Below, one piece after another: positions 13,595 to 24,964 of a stretch of 64,000 nucleotides of DNA (position 1 is its first letter; the number at the start of each line of letters is the position of its first letter). The DNA is taken from assembly GCF_000315625.1 (NCBI RefSeq), contig NW_005434605.1, positions 182,580 through 246,579 on the forward strand, written 5' to 3'. Below the pieces are notes generated by a model that saw only the letters and a program-made list of their open reading frames with translations, was not told where the DNA came from and did no database searches. The translations under genes and the position numbers were made by a program. Source of the stretch: Guillardia theta CCMP2712. Its lineage: Eukaryota > Cryptophyceae > Pyrenomonadales > Geminigeraceae.

Positions 13595-15617
13595 TCATCC
13601 CAGCACGAAGTACTCCCAGAAGTCCTCCTCCTCCTCGAGCTCCTTTACCACGTGGATAGGCCCGATCGGGATGTTTCCTCCACATGCTAGCTGGAACTCT
13701 CGCGCCGCCTTGAGCGCAAACCTGTCGCATGCGTCGTCGTCGAGGTAGTCGCACTCGTCAAAGTATTGACCGATCTGCGAGACGATAGTCAAGTTCCCTC
13801 CCTCTGAGCCTCCTGTCCTACCCAGATGAAGACAGCAGGCCCTTGCCCTGGTCCCATCACTTCTCCATAGAGGAGGTAAGCGTGCTCCGACCACAAGTCG
13901 TCGGAGTCGAAGAGTTCATACTGTGTCGAGATCAGATCGCCCGACCGAGCAGGAAAGAGCCTACCTCATCCCACTCGGGGTACTTGAACAACCGCCCGGT
14001 CCTCCCTCCATCCCGAGGGGACTCAGGAGTGAGATCATCCCTGGGCGACATGCCGATGTCCGGGGTGACTACCCCCGTTAACGAAAGAGTTCGACGAGCA
14101 GAGAGGTTCGAGCTCGTTGTCCCGTCTACCGCTCGCCGTGCTGAGATCCTCCCTGAGCCCAGAGGAGGAGCCCCCATCTGCGCGCGGGACCTGGCAGAGG
14201 GCGGCCGTTCCTTGAGCCTAGCTGACCCCTGTCCCATCAAGGTCCCAATCGCAGCCCTAGCTGACCCGATCCCGCGAGCTGAATGTCTACCCCCTCGCGG
14301 TGCGGCCAAGGGAGCATCCGTAGCAACGGCTACCGAGGCATCCTGCACTGAATCCTTGTTCTGCGGTTGGAGCTGATGCGCTACCTCCTCATCTGCGGCC
14401 TGCTGCTTCAACTCAGCTTCCCTCTGCTCGGCTTTCGCCTTCCAATCGTCAAGGATCTTCTGGTCAGTGTTGTGCACGTGCGGCCTTGGCAGTTGATCAG
14501 AGGAGAATGGTTCAGCCGAGGGCTCGTCATGGCTTAAAACCCCCTGAACGTCAATAGTCAGTCCACAGCAGTTTGAAAGACAACTTCTCACATTGGAGGT
14601 CGTTTGCTCCTCGTTGGGCTGCCCGTTCATCTCTATGGCGCTGCTTTCTTGAATCGCCGCCGTCTGCTCCTCGTCCGATTCTGCATAGCAAAGCACATAT
14701 TGACCGTGGAGCCCAGTGCTGAATGCCTGCTCAATGCGACCTGGAAACGACGCATACCAAGCTGCACCGTTCACTCCCCTTCTTGTCAGCACTCCCCGCA
14801 ATCCACGTAAATCTTGAAAGTACTGCACGTGAAGCCATTTCTTGCTCACATAGACCGAGGCCCCTGGTTTGCACTTGGGATCTCCATCTTTAACTATTTC
14901 CCCTGTTTCCTCCTGATCCTCTCCTGCTGGTAGAATATCTGCATAAGGAATTTCCTGATAACTCTGATCACCATTCTCAAAAGCGTTGGCTCTATCAGGA
15001 AATTGAGCAACTACCATTTCCAAGTCATGCACGGCACTACTCGGACTTTGCTGAGGTTGATTCTTGCTTACAGAATTGTTGGGTGGTGGCCTGGGAGGTC
15101 TTGCGGCAGCTGCATTAGGTACAGATTTTGCACCGGCTAAAGAAGACTGCGGAATTGGGTGATTGTTCTTCTCCTTGAAGACTGTTCTTGGTGTCGCGCG
15201 TGGCTCAAATACCAATGTCTCGGTACCGTGCTTAAGGTCATCTGTTCGCATGGATCCAACCTCACCAACGACTGAAGGCTCAAGGTTCTGATTTGTCGAC
15301 ATCGAGCTGCCTTTCGGCAATAACGACTCCTTGTCAGCAACCCCAGCACTTTCCTGCGCCTTTTCTTCACCCTGGGACTTCGATTCAAGGTTTGACTCAG
15401 GTTTTGGCTCAGCTTCTGTAGTATCCTTCGGAAGTTCCAAATCTTTCTCTACATGGTTGGGGATAGCTGGAGTACCATTGTCTTTGTCATTCGATTCCAC
15501 CGATTTAGTCGAGTTGACACTTTTGGACAATGATCGAGGATCAGCGTTGACTCCCCGGGCAGGGACCTCCTCCTCTTCGGGAACCCCCCCACACAGCGAA
15601 GAACAACAGCCGAACAT
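13595..15617 (-). CDS. Gelsolin-domain protein with Cys-rich N-terminus
   Basis: The protein begins MFGCCSSLCGG, a cysteine cluster that could be palmitoylated, and continues as a long low-complexity region rich in Ser, Pro, Glu and Asn. A folded segment lies near 14850-14690 (KKWLHVQYFQDLRGLRGVL, then GLHGQYVLCYAES). A basic Ser/Ala/Arg stretch follows. Two short introns near 13950 and 13815 join the C-terminal exons into one gelsolin-like domain: LFKYPEWDE, YELFDSDDLWSEHAYLLYG, then PAVFIWIGQYFDECD, FALKAAREFQLACGG and HVVKELEEEEDFWEYF. That order matches the gelsolin/villin fold (aspartate-rich turn, a ...VFIWIG strand and a long amphipathic helix). Having one such domain instead of three or six is unusual. 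Actin or Ca2+ binding is inferred. The start at 15617 is the first ATG of the long frame. Confidence 0.7.
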
Positions 15618-15639
15618 TGAAACGAATTCTTGATCTAGG

Positions 15640-16375
15640 TTTTCACGCCATTCTCTGGCTCAACTCTGCATCAGGAGCCACGCACTGTGACACTTTGGAG
15701 CGAGGCGTTGTTCGTGAGGATCTCCGATTGGAATGCATCAAAGAAAATAATCTCGCTCTGCACAGAGGTCAGACAGATCGTCAGAGTGCATCCAACAAAC
15801 TTACCTGCTTGCCGCATGCCTTCCCCGCAAAGGGAACGATGACCCATCTGCCTGAGAAAAGACGAATTACACAGGTGTGAAAGGGGCCATAATAGGCGAT
15901 CCAAAGGTCACTTCGGGTGTAAGAAGTCTATAGAGACTCGTTGCAGAACAAGCATTCGAAATGGAGAGCAGTCTACCCATGAAAATGATGGGAGAAATAC
16001 ACATTCACAACAATCAGCGAAGGGCAACAAGAGCTGAAAAACATACACGTGTACAGCGGCAAAAGATGCAGATACATGGGAGAATATCAGGGGGTTTGAT
16101 GTAAGAAAAACGAATCGCCTATTGCAGCAAGGGGCAGGCCTGAGGTGCGCAGCATGGCAAAGAGCAGTACAGCATGCATGGATCAAGTGTGGAGCCTTGA
16201 GCAGGAGCGGGAAGATGCGGCAGGCATCATAAACCCCTGACATGGAGAGGAACAAGAGATTTCATGGGGCTACAGCGAACATCTACGGAGGAGGATCGCA
16301 GGAAGCAGGAGCAAGGATACAGAACAGGAGCAGAGCAGGGAGCATAGAGGACAGAGCATGGAACAAGGAAGGCTG
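15640..16375. other. Intergenic, no gene recognised
   Basis: Upstream of the gelsolin-domain gene. Frames on the minus strand (for example 15908-16255, cysteine-rich) show no family motif and no supporting splice pattern. Nothing supported is seen. Confidence 0.5.
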
Positions 16376-16419
16376 TTACAGCATGGAGGAAGCCGGGACA
16401 TGCCGAGAATGACCGACAC

Positions 16420-17245
16420 TACCATGCCAGTCCTCGGCCATCGCATCGGCAGGGTGAGGACATAATCGGGGGGTAGGGGTACAAGGATGATGACTAACAA
16501 TGGGGTACTTCGTTTAGGAATAGGGGGTACTCCCTGGTGGAAAGGGGTTGTACTAGTATCTAAAATTGAATACGGGTGGTAGCAGCACTCAACAGGGTGA
16601 TAAGATTCCGAAATGAATTTTTGACGGGGTGGGGTGTAGAGATACCCCTTCTTGAATAGCAATTTAATATGGAAATACACCGGTATGATTCGAGGTATGG
16701 GGGATTGGCAAGCACAGGGTGGGTATTCAAACTCTTTGGTAGGGTGATTGTCGGACTACGGCTTCCGGACAACAGGACCGGTGGGGTAAAGAAATCAGGG
16801 GTATATTCAACCAAAGGACAAATGTTTCATATTACTATGGGGGTACTTTTGGCTACTATGACAGGGTGAGTGTGACCAAGATAGGGTGGGGGTACACAAA
16901 GATGAGGTTGGGGTAATCGGGGGTCAATTTGAAAAACAAGGGTTTGCTATAGTCTTCAGGGTACGAAAGTGAGGAAAAAATGGGGGTGGGGGTAAGGACC
17001 CATGGTACGACTTATTATCACTACCCCAGCATATGTCTGAATAACAAAGGGGCGAGTCATGGTGGGGTGATTTCAGTACGGGTAGCTTTTCATCAGTAAT
17101 TTGTACTCTTCGGTTCTAGAGGGGGTGGGGTGATAAATGCAGCTCGATACCCCCCCTGGACATTTACTTCGTACCCTACCACGGGCGACTTGTACCACCC
17201 CACCCATGAGCCGCGAATACCCCACCAATTACCCCTCCTTTTCTC
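16420..17245. promoter_or_regulatory. GGGGT/ACCCC-rich tract with strand switch
   Basis: Dozens of GGGGTA, GGGGTG and GGGTGGGGT words read on the + strand from about 16450 to 17135. From about 17150 to 17240 the same strand instead reads TACCCC, CACCCC and ACCCCACC. The switch lies between divergent genes (15617 on -, 17432 on +), so each gene has the C-rich form on its own coding strand upstream. A promoter or replication role is inferred; similar tracts recur at other gene boundaries. Confidence 0.45.
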
Positions 17246-17431
17246 TTCTCCAACCACCCCACCCGTCGGGGACTCACTTTACCTTTGCGGAAGAGCAGCC
17301 CTTGCTCAGGGTCAGGAGGAGGCGGAGGAAGGGAAGGGAAGGGATGGGGAAGCGAGTAGAGGAGGAGGGAGGACAGGGAGGGGAGGAGAAAGGAGATGAT
17401 TTGATCAGTTCTGGCTTGAAAAGCGTGCAGC

Positions 17432-20400
17432 ATGCGCCTTCTGCTCATTCCCACTAGTGCGAAAACCAGTGATCGACCCAGTATGGACCGACATCCATCT
17501 TCACTGCATGCCATGCTTCCAATGGAAGGGACAAGACGCCCTCCTCCACGCACAAGAGCAGGTACAGCTTCAAAGCCGACAGCTAGAACTGCCGCCAGGC
17601 ATGATGTCCCGCAACATCACTTCGACTGGAGCATGCGAAGGATGTTCTGGAGTCTCGTGCTGATCCAATCGATCACCTTGGGGATATTTGTTTCATTCAT
17701 GTGCAAGACGATGAGCACAGGGAGCATAAGCCCCTTGCCGCACACCATCATGGATGATATCAGAGAACGAGAGCTCAAGTACTTCAAGACGAAGGAAGGG
17801 ATCCCTGCAGAACCTGCTGCGGTTTCGCCTTCGCATCGTCCTGCTGGAAAGACAGCATGGGTGTCAAGATACCTGTATCCTGAGCTCTGGGATGACCTTC
17901 CTGAAGTGAAGAGGCTCCCTATTGTGAAGATGCCTCCTCAAGGCGATGCCCAGAGCGCTCGTCTGCAGGTAGAGGTCCAGGGTCCTAGCAAGCCAACAGG
18001 GCAGGCAGGAGATCCTGGTAGGCCTGGAGGCATGGAGGGGTCAACAAGTCAGGAAGGCTCTGCCAGGTCATCTCAGGTGCAGGGCCTGAGGGCTGAACAG
18101 CCGGCTGCTCTTACGGCTCTGAGCATGAGCGCCTCTCCGCAGCTAGAGTGCTCCCCGTTGAAGGAAGGTTCACCCACAGCCATGTCCCTTGACCTCACTG
18201 GGGATCTTCCGGAGCAAATGCTGCAGTACCTCTTCGCTCGGACATGGGCGGCAGTGAGGGGCGTCGGGGTGATCAAGAAGTCCTCTACTGCCCACGACCA
18301 TCTGAGGCTCTCCTACCCTGGAGTAGGATGGAGCCAGTCGTCAGGTGTTCACCCCCCAATGAAGGTGGACAGCTCGGTTTGTGGAGGGGTGTACAAGAGG
18401 AACTACCTGTATCACTACAAGAGCAGGAACCTTGCCAAGTGCCTGTTCTCGGTGCCGGCCAACTTTGCAATCCCCAACGAGGTGGTCGTGTACTTTGAAG
18501 GAAGGAACTCGGTCAGTTTCGACGCCATGAGGGTGCAGGCCTCCCGGGATTTTGACGTGGAGCTGATCAAGAGGGTAAGCCCCGACGTGATCTACTTCAA
18601 GTCGGCAATTGAGCATGTCATGCGCACTCTTAATACAGGCGCGATGATCTCCATCGTCTGCGAGCCAAAGTTCCTGATGCACCCGACTGTCCTGCAGCTG
18701 AAGCAGCTCTACAACTCCAGGGTGGTGCACGTGAACCCCTTGAATGACATGAACCGCGCTGTTCATGCGGCGGCCTTCATCGGCAGCTTTGGAGATCTCT
18801 CTTGGATGAGCGCCTTCCTCACAGGAGCCAAGCAGATTCATCTTCCTTACTGGTCGGACCTTGACGAGAATGCTGGAGGGAAAATTTCAGAAACTTTGGG
18901 GACTTGGCCGAAACTCTTCATCCACGACGACGAGCGGTTGTGTTACTGGGACTTGAATCAGCCAACTTCATGCTCTCCTGCTCGACAGGTGCTGGCAGCT
19001 AGAACTCCGTTTGCAACTGCCGTCCTCAACAGGTCAGACGACTGCATTTTCAGACAGCAGCAAGATGTCATCGCCGCTAGTGGCACGCAGAAGGATTCGG
19101 CAGAGAAGACTTCTTCAGGAGTCGCAATCTCAGGAGGGGGGTTGAGCACTGTAAGTGGGGCGGGGAACACTGTCACTGCCAGCTCAGGCTCAAGGCTAAA
19201 TCCGATTGGAAGCATACAAGATGCAGCGGAAGCCGCAATTGCAGCTGCCGCTGGCAGGGGGGGGGGAGCAGGAGCAGGAGCAGGAGGAGGACAAAACTTT
19301 GTTATGAACCATGGGCAAGGACTTGGTTTCCAGCAGACAGGAGGAAATGTGATGAGGGCAAGTGCAGGTCAAGAATCCAATCGAGATGCAGCAAAGGGTT
19401 TGCAACAAGGGCCAGTCCACGGGGTGCAGGACTTGGTGATAGGAAATGGTGTAAATGGAGCAGTACAACTAGGGTTAGGCACAGGTGCAGGAGCCGCTGC
19501 TATGCCGAGGGTACAGAACTTGGCCATCGTGGGGGAAGCAGGAGCAGGAGCAGTACAGCAAGGAGCGGTACCGGGGGCAGCAGCCGCTGCTATGCAGCAA
19601 GGGGTGGCGCAAGGGGTGGCGCAAGGGGTACAGAACTTGGCTATGGGAGGGGGAGCAGTACAGCTTGGCGGAGGAGCAGGCGCAGTACAGCAAGGAGCAG
19701 GAGCAGTACAGCAAGGAGCAGGAGCAGGAGTAGAAAGGGCTGCGATGCAGCAAGGGGTGGCGCAAGGGGTACAGAACTTGGCTATGGGAGGGGGAGCAGT
19801 ACAGCTTGGCGGAGGAGCAGGAGCAGGAGCAGGAGCAGTACAGCAAGGAGCAGGAGCAGGAGCAGGAGGGGCTGCGATGCAGCAAGGGGTGGCGCAAGGG
19901 GTACAGAACTTGGCTATGGGAGGGGGAGCAGTACAGCTTGGCGGAGGAGCAGGAGCAGGAGCAGGAGCAGTACAGCAAGGAGCAGGAGCAGTACAGCAAG
20001 GAGCAGGAGCAGGAGCAGTACAGCAAGGAGCAGGAGCAGGAGCAGGAGGGGCTGCGATGCAGCAAGCGGTGGCGCAAGGGGTACAGAACTTGGCTATGGG
20101 AGGGGGAGCAGTACAGCTTGGCGGAGGAGCAGGAGCAGGAGCAGGAGCGGTACCAGGAGCAGGAGCAGGAGCAGGAGGAGCTGCTACGATGCGGCTAGGG
20201 ATGGACCAGCCGATACTGAACTTGATTGGGAGAGGCTTTCCTCAGCGCCAACGAATGGTGATTGAGAAGGAGAGGAGGATGAGGCGCGGGACTGAAACTT
20301 GATGTCAGGGGCAAGAGTCCTGCGTGACTCAGAAAGGAAACGTCCTTCTCCTTCAGAATGTCATGCTCGATTCGAAGCCGCTGCAGGAGAACGTTATCTT

Positions 20401-20613
20401 CACTTCGAGGTCTGTCTCGGCCTGCCAGCTCCCTCCGAGCTGACCCTGACGTGCTGCAGTCCGCACAAGTGCTGCGAGATCTGCGGGAAGACCAACGGAT
20501 GTGCCTCCTTCACCTGGACGACAGACACGTACGAGTGTTGGCTGCGGGGAGAAGCGAAGAGCTCAAGGTTATGGAAGGGGATCGTGGCTGGAGAGATGCC
20601 GAGGAGCTTTTGA
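17432..20613 (+). CDS. Type II membrane glycosyltransferase-like, PAN domain
   Basis: A long exon encodes a short cytosolic tail, one membrane helix (MFWSLVLIQSITLGIFVSF, about residues 70-90) and a luminal region. From about 18370 to 18960 there is a globular domain with VYKRNYLYHY, PNEVVVYFEGRNS, then IGSFGDLSWMSAFLTGAKQ and IHLPYWSDL. The last resembles the C-terminal motif of Golgi or capsule glycosyltransferases, but the family is not certain. A Gly/Ala/Gln repeat follows. The frame alone would stop at 20302. GT-AG introns at 20258-20308 (51 nt) and 20410-20459 (50 nt) instead join it to a PAN/Apple-like end containing CCEICGKTNGCASFTW and CWLRGEAK, stopping at 20613. The spliced end is an inference from phase and motif. 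The role would be glycan addition or binding in the secretory pathway. Confidence 0.65.
19590..20185 (+). repeat. Coding minisatellite, Gly/Ala/Val/Gln
   Basis: Inside the membrane protein, a unit built from VAQGVQNLAMGGGAVQLGGG followed by GAGAVQQGAGAG is repeated about four times, near 19615, 19760, 19890 and 20070. Spacing varies because of a nested GGAGCA/GTACAGCAAGGAGCA sub-repeat. It keeps the reading frame throughout, so it is translated, and it is likely to vary in length between strains. Confidence 0.85.
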
Positions 20614-20829
20614 GCAAGGGTGGGATTGGTGCAGGGCAGAGGGTGGCGGCGATGGAAGATGCAGGAGAGGAGAAGGGGAGGGGATGGGGAGGAAGAGTGT
20701 TCAACTTACATTTATTCTTTACTGTTAACGTTATGGGCACCTGAATGTCCTAATGCTACAGCTTGTTTGTCAATCACACTCCTCTATGTACACGTTCTAC
20801 AGCATCACGAAGAAGACGAACGGGAAGCT

Positions 20830-20905
20830 CCCTCTCCCTCTCCCTCTCCCTCTCCCTCTCCCTCTCCCTCTCCCTCTCCCTCCCTCTCCCTCTCCCTCTC
20901 CCTCC
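20830..20905 (+). repeat. (CCCTCT)n hexamer array
   Basis: About twelve CCCTCT units with one slip, between the PAN-domain protein's stop (20613) and the MYB gene's stop (20978) of these convergent genes. No coding role. Confidence 0.85.
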
Positions 20906-20977
20906 TGCCTCCACCAACTTCACAGGCACTTTTCCCCGGTTCCGTTGGGGGACATCATCGATGCAACCTGCCAGCCG

Positions 20978-23160
<2,183 letters not shown>

Positions 23161-23345
23161 TGAATCATTCGCAATGAGGAATCAAATCACAATGCGGAAG
23201 CAAAGAAGGATTGAAAGAACGCTGAATGCAAGAAACGATTCGGGGGGAGGGGGAGGGGGGAGGAGGATATTTCGGACGATAGGGTAAGGGACAACACGGG
23301 GTATGTGGTTTTCAGATTCAGCCTCCTCCTTTCCTCCCACACTGA

Positions 23346-23984
23346 TCATCCTACCGCTTTCGCAGCCTCCACCAGCTCTACACAGTCAAGTTCGGTCCCC
23401 AGGGTCCTCACTTCGTTGGCATTCGCCATGTTGACAGTGTTGCAAAGATGCTGCACCAGCTTCTGCTTCAGGTTGCTCATCCCGATCTCGCTCGCCAGCC
23501 TGATGGTCGAAGGCAAGCTCTGCTCCTGTATCCTGATCACTCCTGTGTACATGTTGTCCAAGATCGGAGCGAACAGCTCGGGGAGAATGAAGTCAAAATC
23601 AAGAACAATCTTCTCCATGGTCTTGCTTGCAACGCCCTTGGGCTTGTCGGGCCGTGTCGATGTGAACTTGGTTCTGAAATATTCGCTGCTCGCCGCAAGA
23701 ACCAGCTTGTGAGCAAGAAACTCTTGAGATCCCACCACAATCGAGACGTCGCACATCTCCTTGTTACTCTGTAACTCTCGCATGGACCTTAAAATACTCT
23801 CGCAATGACCCGCACAGTTGATTTCCAAAAAGGTGCTGCGGGAAGCATGGCTCCTAGAGCTGTTCTGTCTTCCACTAAGCAACATTACCCCGTTGTATCC
23901 GCAGTTCTTCACGTTTGGCAACAGGCCGGGCAAGAGAGATATGTTGGATGCTGCTGCTGCTGCATACCCCCCAGTCCCGCTCAT
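23346..23984 (-). CDS. BTB/POZ protein (possible 5' exon of MYB gene)
   Basis: A 212-residue frame with a full BTB/POZ fold. It starts ELQSNKEMCDVSIVVGSQ, then FLAHKLVLAASSEYFRTKF, the FDFILPELFAPILDNMYTG core, and a BACK-like helix pair (SLPSTIRLASEIGMSNLKQ, then LVQHLCNTVNMANANEV). BTB domains dimerise and commonly serve as Cullin-3 adaptors or as partners of DNA-binding domains. The frame ends VEAAKAVG and TGA. However, the codons before the stop contain a donor-like GCG|GTAGGA, in phase with a TTCAG|GTG acceptor at about 23161 that opens the MYB exon. It is therefore either a short stand-alone BTB protein or the N-terminus of a BTB-MYB protein. The ATG at 23984 begins MSGTGGYAAAAASN, a low-complexity leader. 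Confidence 0.8.
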   Translation of the reverse strand: MSGTGGYAAAAASNISLLPGLLPNVKNCGYNGVMLLSGRQNSSRSHASRSTFLEINCAGHCESILRSMRELQSNKEMCDVSIVVGSQEFLAHKLVLAASSEYFRTKFTSTRPDKPKGVASKTMEKIVLDFDFILPELFAPILDNMYTGVIRIQEQSLPSTIRLASEIGMSNLKQKLVQHLCNTVNMANANEVRTLGTELDCVELVEAAKAVG

Positions 23985-24359
23985 TCTTGTGAAGCTCGTT
24001 CAGGCGAAGGCTTTACTGCATCAACAGACATCAACGTGAAAAATCCAGTCACGTAACAGCACACGATACCTCTTCAAGACATTCTTCATGAGAGTCACCT
24101 TGCCCCCACTGTCTTCGACCAAGCCTCAACCTGCTCATGTGCAAGAGAGACAGTCAAACGAAGAGACAGGTGCGAGGGATGTGAGGTAACAGCGTGAGTG
24201 GTGGAGGAGGAAGGCAGGAGGACGCCTACCAGCGGTGTGAGAGTGACTGATGGCTGCTAGCTCGAGGAAGGAGTTGGAAGCTGCCGCCGACTGCTCAACA
24301 ACCCGGCATGGAGCCCTGGGCTGTGGCCGTTGGCGGTTTCAGGACGTAACGATAAACTG

Positions 24360-24500
24360 CAGACCCGGTCGGTTATAACAGTACGTGGTCCGTCTGACCG
24401 CCCGCCGGGCCAGCCGCCGGGCCGGGCCCCCGACTGACGGGCCACCCGGGCGGAGCCGAGCACTGAGAAGTCGCCTCCGCCTCCGCCGGACTCCCGTCCT
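24360..24500. promoter_or_regulatory. GC-rich island between divergent genes
   Basis: A GGGCCGGGCCCC-type block between the BTB gene (-) and the Ca2+ channel gene (+). It shares CCGG-dense composition and GGTCCG words with the islands near 1.2, 4.0, 11.1, 38.1 and 61.7 kb. Confidence 0.4.
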
Positions 24501-24890
24501 CCCCCCACCCCCCACCTCTAGGCTGGAAGTTGAAATTAGGGGTAGGGGTGGACAACGGGAGATTTCCCCAGGGACGTGTAAAGTCCGATAAGTGACTCTT
24601 CAGATGGACGGATCGTCTTTAGAAGGACCCATCCCATTGATCACCCCTACCCCCATAAAAATCTCAACCACCCCTCCTCAATCCATTTCAATGTGACTTC
24701 TTATCCCGTTTTCCCGTTGCCTACCCCACTTCATTCTACCCCCTACCCCCTATTTGTAGTACCCCTCGTTGTCATTCCCGAAGTTGAAGTTTACGGCAAA
24801 TTGATTTTAAATAGATAAACGACCACCCCCATAATCCCGAACGACCACCCCACCCTATATGGCCCTACCCTCGTAGGTCCAACCCGAACC
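24500..24890 (+). promoter_or_regulatory. ACCCC-rich tract upstream of Ca2+ channel
   Basis: The + strand is rich in CACCCC, TACCCC and CCCCTACCCCC from about 24490 to 24860, ending about 100 bases before the channel ATG at 24965. The C-rich form is on the coding strand, as for other + genes here. Promoter association is inferred. Confidence 0.4.
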
Positions 24891-24964
24891 GTGCCTGGCA
24901 CTTCCCCTCTTTTGCCTCAGTCCCTCGATTATTACTTCATGCAACTGACGGTAAACATGAAGTG

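Noticed and set aside
16420..17245. Telomere-like repeat
   Set aside because: GGGGTA-type words are irregular, not tandem, and change strand in the middle of the chromosome segment.
19475..20198. Cys/Ser-rich and Glu/Gln-rich frames overlapping the coding minisatellite
   Set aside because: Shadows of the Gly/Ala/Gln repeat in the long membrane-protein frame.
20299..20613. Separate small PAN-domain gene starting at the ATG near 20302
   Set aside because: Possible, but that frame's N-terminal part lacks PAN features, whereas the two-intron splice from the upstream frame gives a better PAN fit. Kept as one gene with a caveat.
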